From: Chondrosia reniformis
Taxonomy: Eukaryota > Porifera > Demospongiae > Chondrillida > Chondrillidae
Length of the DNA: 64,000 nt
Assembly: GCA_947172415.1 (NCBI GenBank)
Contig: OX359199.1
Span: 5,391,384-5,455,383, forward strand
Direction of reading: 5' to 3'
Shown: piece after piece, positions 42,101 through 56,000 of the stretch
Position numbering within the stretch: position 1 is the first letter of the stretch
How the letters are laid out: each line of letters begins with the position of its first letter
The notes under the pieces: model-generated
The model's database searches: none
What the model was told of the DNA's origin: nothing
The model's input: only the letters and a program-made list of their open reading frames with translations
Made by a program: the position numbers and the translations under genes

Positions 42101-45069
42101 AATTCGATGGGCATGTCTACATCTTAGACTGATTATTACATATGATCTAGCATAGGAAGACATTCTTTGAGGACTGGCTAGCCATCCGCATAGATACACA
42201 TACATACACATATATACACATATGTACATCTGCATAGATACACATACATACACATATATACACATATGTACATCTGCATAGATACACATACATACACATA
42301 TATACACATATGTACATCTGCATAGATACACATACATACACATATATACACATATGTACATCCGCATAGATACACATACATACACATATATTCACATATG
42401 TACATCCGCATAGATACACATACATACACAGGTATACCTTCATGGTCTGACTGCTTAACAACAGGACGCGCTGGTCTACTTGGTCTGTCTGACGACAGAG
42501 CACTTTCTAATGTTGCTGCCCTGAGGACATCCTGAGCAAGGGAGCCAACTGTATCTTCCTTCTTCACCGTTCCATTCATAGTTGAGTTCTTCACAGCCTC
42601 TGCCATGTTTGTTACCATGTAAGTGGCGTGAAGTTTATCTTCATTCACGTCCTGATCATATCTCATCAAGAAGAGGGCTGGAGCAAAGCCTACCTTATCC
42701 TTGTACTTGACCTTCCACCAACCATCTAGTCTCTTCTCCAAGACCTTAACTACTACTCCCTTGTCAAAGGATATCTCATCACTGCTCTGTGCCTCATATG
42801 CACTAGACGTGATGTTCTTCTCAGCTAATGAAGAGAAGATACAATATCAGTCGAGCATTAAACCTTGAAACTAAATACAGTGGACCCTAGGTACCTGGAC
42901 ATTGAATATCCAGCCCCTTAGAGGCTACGTTTTGCGTATGTATTCAATGACAGACTATTTACAATACAAAATCATTCTCAAGTACATACAAGTAGAGCAG
43001 TTTGACAGTGTCCTCCCCCTCTCCACTCACTAGGCAAGTCTGACATAAAGACATGTCAAGGACTCCCAAAAGATCAAGAAGAAGGCAAAGATTCCCAGGG
43101 TCACTGATGAAGCATGGAATTCCCAGAAACAGCTGTCCAGTCCAGTGTAGGAGAAGGATAAAACTCTTGTATCCTCATCTAAAGCTCTCACTAGGCTTAG
43201 TTCCCTATAGGCCTTACTCTAAAGTAACATGTAAGAAATATGGTGTGCTAGACTATTCATGAAATCTCTTACTGATTGTGGGAGATTTGTAAGAAAGTCA
43301 ATGTTTTGTGAAGCGTTAGTCAATTTGTGCTATAGATCCATTGTCTGTGAAGTGTTAACACAAACACATGCATTGCACACATCCGGTAAAACAGCTCTAG
43401 CATATCTGACTAATAGATCAGAAGCAAGTTAGTGGAGTGAGGAGACACACCTTTCTCCAGTATTTCTGTGCTGTTCTCTTCTTCAACCGATTTGTCTACT
43501 GGTTCAAGAAAATTGGCCGGCACCCAACCTTCAGTTAGGTCTTCAATGCAATTAACAAACCACCAGCCTATAAAAAGAACGTAAAGGGAGCAGTTACAGG
43601 TATCTGTGGAAGTTAGTGTCAGAACAAGCCTAACATACCTCATACCTCCTACATGCTTACATATGTACAACATAATCACCACATTACACAGGACTGTACA
43701 TGTACACCTACTACCAGGTACCCACGGTGAAAATTAGTTATCAATCACTTTATCATTTCAAAATGTCTATGTATGTCATGAGGGGGACCTTTGACCTATG
43801 AACCCACGTAGTGCCACTCTTTTACATCCCTTATTCAGCCACACCCACTACTGACAGGACCCTCCCCCTTACCATGTTGGTTCTTTTCTACCACCTCCAC
43901 AATGTCTCCCTCTCGGAGGTTACATTGATTTGAACTCTGTTTTTTGTAGTCTGCAACAACTATATATCTGTCCAATAGCACAGGGTCACTGATGACGTTA
44001 CCAACGGCAACCACATCCTTTACCTTATCCTTCTTATCCCTAAACAGAAGACATTAGTCACATGACTAACACATGACACTCACATGATAATAAAGAATTG
44101 TAAATTTATCTTTACTTAATAGGGTTTATATCTTCTTCTGTGACTTCAAAGAAATCCAATACGAAAGGATGATTGGAAATTTTCTCTGGGAGTCGAATGA
44201 GCTTCCGACAATACTCATTTAGTGGCTGTTTTCTCTCTTCAGCAACTTTGCGAACTTGACTCCTTCCAAACAACTTTTTGCCTACAAGAAGTTAAATAAT
44301 TGGAGTCTATTAATATAGAAGAGATAAATAATACATAGTAACCACTGTATTTTGTAAACATATAAGTCAATTGTAAAGTGCACAATTATTGACTGTGTGA
44401 AGAGCCATTGTGAAATTGGGGAGATGACTGTCTTTAGACCACGTGTGTCTTACCGGGAAGGAATGGAATCATTCGCTGAGTGGGGTCCTTCTCTCCCGCC
44501 TCCTCTGGGAAAATATCCAGGAGCTTGCACTACACAGATGTAACCAACACATCCACTTTACCCACAGCAATGCATATGGAGGACACAGATATAATGCACA
44601 TGTGAGCACCCCCACAGAGACAAGAAGGAAACTACCTCTCACAAAGGAAGCAACCTCTCACTACAGTCAAGGACGAGTTCCATGAGGCAACCACACTCTC
44701 TAAGTTTTAGTGAAGAGAACAGTGACACACGCATTAACACACTGATCTGTCTTCCAATGTTCCCTCACTCGTACACATTAACAATCAGCGGCAATCGCTT
44801 GGAAACACATTTGCTCACTTGAAACTCAAAAAATCTGCTGTATCTTCGATAAATTATAGTCTTCGTTCCCTCAGACCAAGTTACTTCCAGGACGTACATC
44901 TACATTCGATTAGAGATCAAAGTATTATCAATTAAAGTAAAGGAACAGCTGGGAACAGTCTAATTCCTTCCGGTACGGCGCCACAACTCACATAGTGTTT
45001 GCTAGGGTAGCGCCACTTCTCCACGTCCTTCACTCTGACGTCCAAAATAGTCTTCGACTTTGCGCTCAT
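39183..45069 (-). CDS. SH3PXD2: PX + four SH3 scaffold, Tks/SH3PXD2 type
   Basis: Ten exons in phase: 44992-45069, 44819-44899, 44454-44529, 44116-44281, 43873-44039, 43451-43567, 42438-42824, 41919-41968, 41282-41503, 39183-40802; 987 aa. The PX domain (about 1-130) opens with [14 protein letters not shown], carries [13 protein letters not shown] (phosphoinositide-binding RRY), [18 protein letters not shown] and the [12 protein letters not shown] helix. Four SH3 domains follow: [12 protein letters not shown] with [40 protein letters not shown] with [19 protein letters not shown]; and the terminal [13 protein letters not shown] with [16 protein letters not shown]. Between SH3-3 and SH3-4 lies a 450-aa Pro/Ser-rich linker. 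Tks proteins are Src substrates that organise podosomes and NADPH-oxidase activity. Vertebrate Tks4 has four SH3 domains, Tks5 five. Confidence 0.93.
39533..39732 (-). repeat. coding minisatellite, RPSNPP repeat
   Basis: About eleven 18-bp units inside the last Tks exon encode tandem R-P-S-N-P-P/A hexapeptides. Each unit offers a PxxP core with an arginine, the shape of an SH3 ligand. Near 40030-40130 a related degenerate array encodes SSKPTP repeats. Confidence 0.95.
40945..41090 (+). repeat. dispersed repeat family, near full-length copy
   Basis: AGATTCCCAGGGTCACTGAT, GGTGGAATTCCCAGAAACAG, CTGTCTGGCCCAGTGGAGAA, a purine-rich centre, then GTATCCTCATCCAAAGCTAT. Intronic in the Tks-like gene. 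Confidence 0.85.
42188..42431. repeat. 44-bp tandem repeat, about 5.5 copies
   Basis: Unit GCATAGATACACATACATAC plus ACATATATACACATATGTACATCT. It abuts the donor side of the Tks exon ending at 42438. Long minus-strand frames with periodic Cys-Met-Tyr are by-products. Confidence 0.95.
43052..43228 (+). repeat. dispersed repeat family, longest copy (about 177 bp)
   Basis: Begins GTCAAGGACTCCCAAAAGAT, then CCCAGGGTCACTGATGAAGC, GGAATTCCCAGAAACAGCTG, CTCTTGTATCCTCATCTAAA, and ends GCCTTACTCTAAAG. Best template for a consensus. Intronic in the Tks-like gene. No terminal inverted repeat and no Pol III boxes are evident, so the class is unknown. Confidence 0.85.
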
Positions 45070-45229
45070 TCTGAAGCAATCTGGCGACTAATCGGAATTT
45101 CGCAACGTGGGGTATGCCCCATGTCTCTGCCACGCCCACATCTAAGTGGCAATTATAAAATGGTGTTAGTTGTGAAAGTTTATTGTTTATTATTATATGT
45201 GAAGAAGAAGTAAGGTATTCAAACCAGAC
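45070..45229. promoter_or_regulatory. putative bidirectional promoter, Tks-like / sulfotransferase
   Basis: 160 bp between divergent ATGs at 45069 (minus) and 45230 (plus). No TATA box at a useful position; shared promoter inferred from spacing. Confidence 0.45.
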
Positions 45230-46629
45230 ATGAACCCGATGAATTTAAAAGGAACAAAGAAGAGGCTATTGTTAACTGTATTAGCGTTTATCTGTGTCCT
45301 ACTTGTATTGAGTAAGAAATTACATCACTAAACTAGTAGTTTATTGCATTTCCTCGAGTATATTTTTAGCTACTATCGATTTCAGTGATGCTATAGAAGT
45401 TAGACTAGAAACTATGTTAGGTATGTATACGCGCGGCCTATATACTAGATGTGGGAGAACTATGTACTATGTTAGGTACGTATGTATACGTAGATGTACT
45501 CTCTAAGCGGAATATATATAATTCCTTCACACTAATATAGACTATATACTGAGTTTAATTTTCTAATCATCTTAAAAAATAAATCATTTTCGTTTATATC
45601 TCCCAGAAGGGTTGTATGGAGATGTTACCTTCTGTGTGTGTTATTTACTTCTTTAGTAAACATCAGAAGTCAAGCTAAGAATACAACCTATTGTGATGTG
45701 CAGACACTACTGCTTAATCCAGTCTTGAGAGAGCTTCCAGAAGATATTAGAGAATCTTCAAATAAACGATGCAAAAGAAAATATGAAGATCTTTGTGTCA
45801 CTTACAACACAAATTATACATACAAGAATATCAAGCAAAGGGCTTGTCATTCTTATGAAGAATTGAGGTATCTTCATAAAAATGAATTTCGAGGAAGATA
45901 TTTTCTTGCCAGTTACCCTGGTTCTGGTAACACATGGGGAAGACTGCTACTGGAGGAATTAACTGGGATATACACTGGATCTACCTACTGTGATGATAAG
46001 CTGTTCTACTCAGGCATGTTTGGAGAAGGAGTGCAGGATGAGTCCATAATTGCTATTAAAACTCACAAGCCTTTGAAATTCATTAATCCTGATCAAGGGG
46101 ACTTTGTGGTGTTTCTTGTCAGAAACCCATATCATGCCATTTTATCAAGATTGAGTTATATAAAAACAAATTCACATGAAAAAGCACCCAGCTTTTACCA
46201 GAGTGAGTTCTACTTATGACAGCTTTATACATTGAAATTTGAGCTGGTTATTGTTTTGGTAAATCTTTTGTAGATAGTTCTTTTAACATTGGATCATCAT
46301 TTAAACGCTGGACAGAATTTATGGAACAGATGGTATTAATGACATCTAAGTATCCTGAACAAACCTGTGTTATCCAGTTCGATAAGCTGGTGGAAGATCT
46401 TGAAGCTGAGTTAAGGAAGCTCGTGAAATTTATAAACTACTCTGTTTCTGAAGCTAGCATTTCCTGTGTTGTGCAGAAGGATGGGGAGATGAAGGGATAT
46501 CGACGTGCCACCACCAAAGGCCCAGTTCCATACACAGCTAAGCAGCTTGACCAGATTAAAAAGGGAATTTCAGAATTTGCCCCACAATTCGAAAAACTTG
46601 GACTTTCATACAACACGTGGGCTTGGTGA
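45230..46629 (+). CDS. type II membrane sulfotransferase, WSCD-like
   Basis: Four exons in phase (45230-45311, 45370-45420, 45657-46202, 46274-46629) encode 344 aa. A short basic cytosolic N-terminus is followed by one signal anchor (LLLTVLAFICVLLVL, residues about 13-27), the topology of Golgi sulfotransferases. The 5'-phosphosulfate-binding motif is SYPGSGNTWGRLLLEE, the 3'-phosphate-binding segment is VVFLVRNPYHAILSRLSY, and the C-terminal QKDGEMKGYRR fits the PAPS-binding end of WSCD1/2. GIYTGSTYCDD and AIKTHKP are also shared with that family. The WSC domains of the vertebrate proteins are missing; a short Cys-containing stem replaces them. Substrate unknown. Confidence 0.85.
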
Positions 46630-47013
46630 CTTTTAACATTCTAAAATCATAGACATTCTCTAATTTATTGTTGTTTTTTATTATCAGTTTGAGAAAATAG
46701 AGCTTTACTGATATAATAATAATATTATTAGTACACTAAATGAAATATACCGGAGATCGTGCACTTTACAGGATTTTCACAATTACCCAATTAATTATCA
46801 AAATGATGAAATCGAGTATTCTCGTCGGACTCCTCCCATTCTATGAGGTAACCCCTGTATTAACACCTCTAGTGTAGCGCTTGAGTTCGAATCTTTTTCA
46901 GTTTGAAATTGAGCTTTTAAAAGGAAGCAGTTGAAGTAGTAGAGTACAAGCTACGACCAGAAAGGCTGTGTGTTTCTACATATGATGGGTTTATCTAGTT
47001 TAAAAGCGTTGGA
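46630..47013. other. intergenic spacer, sulfotransferase to KDM3
   Basis: 384 bp in tandem orientation. Contains AT-rich 3' flank then the presumed KDM3 promoter. No TATA box or repeat is clear. Confidence 0.45.
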
Positions 47014-50000
47014 ATGCTGTTAATCGGTGCACGTGTGATAGTGTTGTGCCCCAATCGGTCTTTCGGTCCTCAATGGAAATCTGGATTTTTACGGGCCAGC
47101 GGAGAGCCACTTGGACAGTTGACGGACCTCTTAATCCCTGAGTTACAAGTGAGCCGAATATTTAGCCATTTAGATACAAAATATATAACCTCGAGAGTCT
47201 TACATGGATGATTTGGTCCGCGACATTGCTACGTATACACGCGTGTGGATCCTCATTAGTTCATTTGACCATTAAATGAGGGTGGGCTTTAATTAGGTTA
47301 AGCTCACCTTGTGTGGAGTTAATGTCCACTGATACAATCTGCAGTTGTCTATATCTTTAAGTAAGCTTTTGTGAACTTGCTCTTTGTGGTTCATTTGGAA
47401 CTACAAGATTATTAAGTACTGTGTAAAGGTAGTGTATAATTGAGCAGAGAGAAATGATAGGTGTCTACCAGAAAGAAAGTTATTGTGCTCTCTCTGTTCC
47501 GATAGTCAGGCGTCCCTGAGTAGTCTAATAAGAACTTAATAAGCTGCTTCAGTTGTGAGTGCATTTCTGCTGCTCTGCATGACTTGTGTAAGGACAAATC
47601 TACACTTTCTTATACCAGGGAGATATTTGCACTTCCCTTGTCTGCCACTTCTATCTTTGGTCAGCCATTTTATTTATAATGTATGTACTTCTGAAATAAT
47701 TCTGTGGATTCAGATACAAGTACAGGTAGGTCGGGTTTAAAAGCTATTATAGGTACTACTTGAATAACTACGTATGTATAACTACGTATGTATAACTACG
47801 TATGTACCTATACATATACGTACTTGAACATGTGCAGATCATATACATCCCATAATTGGATCATATGCATCCCATGTATCCATACATATCAGTAAAGCAT
47901 TTGCCATCAGTTTTGTGTGGTTAGGGGACTAAAAAATGGAACAACAGTTATTTAAGACATTGTTTCCATGGAAACCACTGATCATGTGACTATAATTTTC
48001 ATTTTAAACTGAGCTACATAATTCATCTGCTAGCTATTGTAGTCTGAGCAGTTTAAAATCAAATAGGAATGGCCTTACTCCAAGTATCAAGGTTAACATG
48101 ATGAAGCATTATCAAGTAGGAACCCAGGGTTTAATCAGGAAGAAAATGTAGTATACACATATGTACGTATGTTTGTATGTTTGTAATTAATATACAAACC
48201 TTTATATAGGTTTGTGTTGAATTTGATGGATCCGAGATCCCTGTGTGGGTGTGTCTTACAGACTCCTCCTTCTCACAAGCAGTCTACATAGAAGACTGCC
48301 TTGTCTGGGCTAAGCGTATTCTCCCGCAGCGTCCAATGGGAGTGGCTTGGCCTGCCAGGGCCTTCAAACTGCTGATTGGGCAAGCTGCACATGCAGGAGG
48401 CAGTCTTGTTATTGAATATCTAATGGACTCAGAGAGGGCTACTGTGCCTCTGTCACAGATTAAGCCACTGACAGTAAGTTACCATGGAAACTACATGTTT
48501 AATTTGAAATGCAACTTCTGCACTGACCTAATAGATAATGTTAGACCACAAACCTTTGTGATGTAGATAAGTGATTGTCTGTGATTGAATAGCTGGCCAT
48601 ATTATAGATTGGATTAGCATAATGTTTTGACTTTCCTAGTAGGTTCTACACTTAGTGTTTATCAACTCTACACCTTCAGGCTGATAATGTTAGGGACTCA
48701 TTAGCAGGTCATCAACAGCTGCTGAACTGCCTGGAAGAGATTGAGGATCAGAAAAAGTTTCAAGAAATATTATCCAGTGGTCAGTTTTAGATGCATCTCC
48801 CTCTAACCCTTTCCAGTGTCTCTCCATCTCCCACTGTACTCACCAAGTCATTGTGTTTAGTCCTTATCACTTCTTGTAGGAGCATTGTCTCTTGTTGGCC
48901 AGGACGTTGAGGTGTTTAGGTGTTTCACAAGACCTTGGTTTTCAGCCGTAGTGACAGCTCACGATGTCGTGTCCAAAGAATTAACAGTACAAGACTCTGC
49001 GGTCCTCATGCCCTACACGATTGACAGTAGAAAAGTTCAGATCAAACTCCCACAAGGCCTTAAAGGTCAGTCCAGTCATGTGACATGAGCATAGAGAGGT
49101 ACTGTGTATGTATGTACGTACGTATGTAACTGTTTACACATGCCTTTAGAGAGCTTGTTTAATTACTACAAACTCTACTCATACAGATGATTAGGAAAGT
49201 TACATGTTTATATATGTACGTGTACGTGCAGTGTAGGTTACTTCGATAGTGTGTCCAACATTGGGTTTCTGTGTTGACCGTCTCTCTATAGTTGGTGATG
49301 TTTTATCTCAGCCTGCCAAAAGGTCACCTTCTCGAAGATCTTCCTTGACAACAGTACCCATTTCCCTGTCCATTCCCAAATCAGATGTTTTGGACCAATT
49401 GGATGTGTGGAGTTCTCCCTCCAAAATCTCAGATCAAACTCCTCAATTTGGAATGGGAATATCAACCTCACCAGTACAACTTACAGTGACTCCTTCCACT
49501 ACTGCTGCTATGGCAACCAGCATGGCAACACCAATGGCCATGAAGGCTGTCAACCCAGATGGAAATAATTTTAGTGCTGGAAGGTTTCGCGTGCCCAGCA
49601 ATGATTCAATGCCATTTGGTGGTCAGTTGTCAATGGACAAGAGAGCTCAATCTCTCTTCAACATTGATAGGCTGCCCAACCCTGGTCTGCACATGCCAGC
49701 CCAACCTATCAGTGTACCAAGAAGAGGAATACCTTTTGGTGATACAGGTCTAATGACAGCTGGGAGGCATGCCCCGCCCACTGAGAATATCGGCATGTCT
49801 CCGCCTCCATTAACAGGTACATACGTACGTACATATGTATTGTCACTTCTAACTGTGTGTTCATACGTATGTATGTACATTAAAGATATTACTGTCCATG
49901 CATGTTACGTAGTATTTGGCTTATTAGCTACCATATGTACATGCGTACATACGGGTTGATATGTGCATAAGTTAGTACATATGTAAGTATGCATAATCAT

Positions 50001-53000
50001 TTCACCTCTCTCCATCTTTATTCCACCTCTCTCCATCTTTACTCCACCTCTCTCCCTCTTTACTCCACCTCTCCACCTCTTTACTCCACCTCTCTCTTTA
50101 CTCCACCTCTCTCCCTCTTTACTCCACCTCTCTCCCTCTTTACTCCACCTCTCCATTTTCCACTTCTCTGCTCCACCCCTCTCCCTCTCCTTCTCCATTC
50201 CTTCCTTCCCTTAGGTCAGCTGTTGAGAAGTGTTTCCCATCCGGTCCTCTGCTCCGCCAAGCAGGCCCTACCTGACCTGGACCACATTGTGTCGATCATC
50301 TCCAGAGATCAAAGTGTGAGCAATCTCAACTCCAACCACGATGATGTCGTTAACATTTTACAAAAGACTGATGGTGATGGAAGTGGTCCTGAAGAGACAG
50401 ATCCCCCTCCCTCAGAGTACGCGGAGGAACTCCAGAAATCACTGTTGTCTGCCAAGAGCATGCCAGCTTTGAACAGAGTATTGGGAGGCCAGACCCTCTC
50501 ACCCTATGACAACTTTGTGCCAAGTCCAGCTGCTGTAGGTTACTGGCCGAGTCAGATTATTCTCTCTCTACTCTATACATTGCATTCTATAGATGCCCGG
50601 AGCTGGAGGGATGTACGACAGTCCACTGGAGATGCATCCACTAAGAGAGTTTAGAAGTGAAGTTAACCTGGCAAGCTGGGGGACCCAGAATCCCACAACA
50701 GGTACCTACCTACCTACGTACCTACATGTACACACCTACCTACGTACATACCTACATGTACACACCTACCTACGTACATACCTACATGTACACACCTACA
50801 TTCGTACGTACGTACGTACATAGGACTTAGTAAAGATGTTTATAGCGTGTAGCCATTTTTACGTATGTACATACATACATAAGACTAGGTGTGGATATAT
50901 ACGTTTCTGCAGCTAGGACTTGGTAGCGTGTGTACATATATAGTACGTATATGTGTTTTAAGACAAAGTTACGTATATCCACTTCACAATTTGGACCCTT
51001 CTACAGATGTGCTACACACGACCATAATTTATATGTAAATCATGTGTCTGTGACTTAACTGGATTAAGAGACTAATACGTACGTATACAGTAGCAGGAAG
51101 TTTTTGTGAGGGAATATCTTCATCAATGTTTGTATCAATATTGTTTCATGAAAATTATCTATCATGATCATTGTGTTATGTACATACGTATGTAGCTGTG
51201 TATTATAAAGTGCCTTTTGGGTAGAACATTAGAACAGCTTTAATACAATTCACCACAATGCAATCAAAATGTGAATGTTTCCTGCAAAAACTTCCACACC
51301 AGCCATATTTAGGACTTTTGTGAGAAAATTCCCCTAGGGGTATTCCCTCCTCTACAGTATATGAAACATTAAACTTAAAGCATATAAATCAAACCAGATT
51401 ATGTGCATACGTATGTACGTACATAGGTACATGTTTAAATTTATTCAGTAGTTATCTTCCTCTTTCTGTTTATCTTTAGATTTCTTTAGGGACTTCTCCC
51501 GTCCCTACCAGCACCAGAGTATCTCCTCTCTGCCTGCTCACAGCATGACATCACTCCTCTCTGATGTGAGTGCTGCTTGTCTCATTTTACCATCATGTGA
51601 TAGTCATGTGATAGTCATGTGTGTCAATACGTTCTATAGGCTTATACATTCGTATACATACATAATATCTGTAACACCTTATTCCTATAGACAATTATAT
51701 GAGACTCAGGAGAATACTTAGAATAGACTGTTCCTAGATATACGTACGTATTACTAAGGGAAAACCCCATAGACCTTTAGATAAAGTTTAATGCCATTTT
51801 CCCATTCTCCCCTAATAATTATTTTCTAATAATGTGTACATCTTCTCAGATTGTTTCTCTCTTGGCATACTATACTTTGATGCTCAATTTCTTATTAGGA
51901 AATGTATACAGATAGTGATAGTTCCCATGACCTTCATGATGTGGAACTTGGTGGCAAGCGTTCATTCAGAGACAAAGATGGCCTCCCAAGGGCCAAGCGG
52001 GGAAGAGGGAGGCCAAAGCTGTCTGAAGATGAAAAGCACCGACGAAAAGAGCTACGAGACCTTGGGCTACTAAAGAAGAACAAGAAAAGAAGAACCAGAG
52101 AAGGTACGTAGTGTACCAAGTGACGGGTGATGACTTGTTTTCATCAGTAACCATCAGTCCACATATTGTAGGTTGTGTTCTATAATGCATGTTTTATCCA
52201 TACATACGTACATAGTATAACATCACATGACTGTCATGTGATCAATTTTGTCTAATCTGTAGAGCTAGAGAAGGATCGTTTGGAGAAGCAGCTACATCCA
52301 AAGCAGAGAGGGAGAAAGAAAGGTTGTAAGAGGGGAACACTGAAGAATGTCAGTGGAGTTCTGATAAACCTGGGAGAAATGAAAGATGGAGATGAGATGC
52401 TGCAGATTGCGCCTTGTTCCTCCTTTGTTGGTGTTGGCGCTTGCATGGAATGCTGGCCCAACAAGACAGTCAGTCACCAAACTTGCAGGTCAGTTTGTCA
52501 CATGAATGTCACATGTATGTCACATGCACTGTAATGTATAATCTAAATGCATACCATATACAAATATACCACCTGTTGTGTAAGGTATGTACGTACATGC
52601 AGTATGTATGTGTATTTGTTGTTAACAGCAAACACAGCTTATGATTGGGAATAAAATTGTCCTTGTACATATAATGAATGTATTGCTATGGCTACTGTAG
52701 TTCTTTAGTCTTTAGAATACTGCTGGTTAGGACACTGGCATCTATAAGCTGAATTATGTACCCAGTATGCACATGTCAAACATTGAATGTACACAGTGAT
52801 ATGTACATGTTTGTGCATGGAAAGTGTACTGAGCTGTGTAAAGGCTATGCAGGGCCCCCAGGATTGATTCCCCCCTAGACTTTTGGGAACCTCCTAAGCT
52901 GTTTCGACACCCTAATAATACCAATTTAAAAATTTTCATTCTGCCCCTCTGGCCCCAAGTTCTGCATGCAGCCCCGCTATGATATGATAGAAAAATATGT

Positions 53001-56000
53001 GCATACATAACTGAAACTGAAATGAGCTCATCTTGTGTTTATTTGTTGTACCTTCTCTTGCAAAGGTTTGTGGAGTTCAGAAGGTTACGTGTAGCAGAGG
53101 CTTTGGAGGAGAGTTTGAGATGGGAAGTGAGTGGTTTTGCTGTGGATGATGATGCTAAACCAGAGGTATTGGCGCCATGGATACCACTCAGAGCTGGTTA
53201 GTCTTGCGTAAGATTGTGTGGATGAGAATATTCACAATTTAAATTCAGTGCTACCTACCTACGTATGTATATACCTATCAGCAGCTGCCTGTTGACATGT
53301 TGTTTGCGGTTGCTAGGTTACAGTGGTATGGGAGAAGAAACTGCATTTGTGGTGCTGCAGTTTATTGCACAAGAGTTTATCAATGTTGTAGAGAAAGAAA
53401 GACTTGTTCTTGTGTTGAGGCAAGGTACGTATGTTGTAATCACTTTAAAGTATTGCTCAATCCGGGAGCTGGTTGCCCCCTTGAAAATTCCTGTGTCATG
53501 CTCCATACACATTATTCTAACAAGAAGGGTGTGTCTGTCTGAGCCCTATTCAGGGGAACAACAATGCACCACCAAAATCCTCCCCCCCCCCCCCCCCAGC
53601 ATACCATGATTTTACCCCTTCCCCTTGAAATTCTCTAAATGAGTCTTGTAAATAATACACCTGTGTGTGGTTGTAATATGTAGATAACACGGTGGATATG
53701 CGTATGTGCGTACAAACCTGTCTGGGTCTGAGGTAACTACATTTCAACTCCCTTCTCCCTTAGATGATGCAGAGAGTACCGCTTGGAAGGGTGGTGTGCA
53801 TGGAGTGAGGGAAGTCTGTGATGTCTGCTACACGACTCTCTTTAGTTACCACTATGTGTGCTACCAGTGCGGGTTTGCTATTTGTCCAGATTGCTATAGC
53901 GATGGCGCCAGTAGAGGTGAGCTGACATGTGACCATCACATGACCGTCATGTGATGGGTGCCCTTGTCACTGTAGTCATGTTGAACAGTCATGATATTCC
54001 GCTGTGGACCAAGTGCGTACCAGGGGGAGGACAGCCCCACCTACCCAAGAACTTGCAAGCATCACACATTATACCAAAAAACAGTAAGTTTATACGCAAG
54101 CTAACAGTTGATGAAATTTCAGTTAAAATGAATTTCCCTTGCGTCCTGATTTTCAATGTATACGTACGTACTTTCCATACTTAACGCTTTGGTTATTGTG
54201 TAATATTTCTTATGTACATTTTCGGATAAGGTTTGATTAGCATCATTAACCAGCTATGAGAATTACTTGGTTTTGTAAGATAATTTTTAATGGCCCCACC
54301 CATTTCATCCTAACAGGGTTTGACTGTGTATCCATTACTAAAGTGCACCATAATTATCTATATTTACGTATATACATACCCTATGAGATTACTAAGGAGA
54401 ACCTCACTATTCTACCATCTGTTTATATTTTCTTAGTCTTGTGGGAGTTGACTGACGATGTTATACAGTTATGCAAGGCTTATCAAATTCCACTTCAAGT
54501 GTCACACCATTTGTCTAACCTGGGACTAGCTGCCCCAATTGAGCTCGATCAGAGCTCACCATCTCTGGCTAAACTTATGGAGGTACAGAGGAATTTCAGT
54601 GGGGATCTCCCTAATTATGATTTGGATGTAGCTGATGTAAGGGGCTGTCCCCTAACATGGTTATGTGATGGCAGTCTACTGCAGCTGCTCAACCCTACTC
54701 ACCCTGAGAACATCAACACCTTCAATTCTGAGTGGCTCAACGGAAAGGTACTTAACCTATATGTATGTACATACTTGCATATTGTGTGTGTGTGTGTTAA
54801 CAGTGGAGTTGACTTGGAGCATGTATGTAAGTACACCTGATATGTTGGTTACATCCATTGTATGTGAGGCTGTGTATGAAAAGCATAAGGTGTAATATAC
54901 AGTAGTATGCATTTTGTACCAAATTTTACAATATTACATGTATGTAGCTACGTATGGTTATACATACGTGCATATGTACAGTATAGACGGAAATAATCTC
55001 TACACGGAAATAATCTCTACACGGAAGTTTGAACTTTGCAAACCTTGATTGAAGTAGTGCGAAGCTACGTAGATCAAACCGGTTTGAAATTTGTTCAAAG
55101 TTGTCAAAGTTGTCACCTGAAATATTTCCAAGTGATGATTTACTGTGTTCAAAATTTGCATAGTTTCATTGAAGTTTATTCAAATGGAACCAGTTGTGAA
55201 GTAGGTCGGTGTGTGCTGCAAGTTTGAAATGTACAAATTATTTCCGTCTATACCATATACGTATGTGAGTACATTAACTATATGTAATGTTACTTAAATA
55301 TTCTAGTTCTCTTGGTTTCCATATTCAGCCAGTAGTCATATCTAATGTACAAGATTGCCTTGATCAAGTACTGTGGTCGCCTCAAGCATTCTGCAGAGAT
55401 TTTGGTTAGTTTACTAACACACTGTTTGTAAACAAGTTTGCTAGCACGCTACATATGTATAAACAAGTTTGCTAGCACACTGTTTGTAAACAAGTTTGCT
55501 AGCACGCTACGTATGTATAAACAAGTTTGCTAGCATGTTGTTTATAAACAAGTGTTTATAAACATGTTATATACTCTTTACTTGCTGTCTCAATGTGTGT
55601 CATTGTGTACATACGTAAATACCTAGGTAATGAGTTTGTGGATCTAGTTGACTGCAGAACTGGAATGATCCTTCCAAATATTCCTTCAAAGCAGTTTTGG
55701 ATCGGGTTTGACAGTGTTCGACACAGGCTGAGGGACCACACTACGGATGAGCCAATGCTTCTTAAACTGAAGGATTGGCCGCCCTCTGAGGACTTTGGAG
55801 AGAAGTTACCACGAAGATTCAAGGACATCATGCAAGCCTTACCACTTGGTGACTACACTAGAAGAGATGGAAAATTAAACATGGCCTCCAGGTTAGACTA
55901 TACAAAGTGACCATCATGTGATGCAACTGTACCAAATGTGTTTCCCATTCCAGTTTGCCTCTCTGTTTTGTCAAACCGGACCTGGGACCAAAGATGTACA

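Noticed and set aside
42089..42503. Cys-Met-Tyr-rich minus-strand frames
   Set aside because: 44-bp intronic repeat read through from the Tks exon.
49905..50198. Minus-strand frame rich in Glu, Arg, Gly
   Set aside because: Reverse reading of the polypyrimidine repeat before a KDM3 acceptor.
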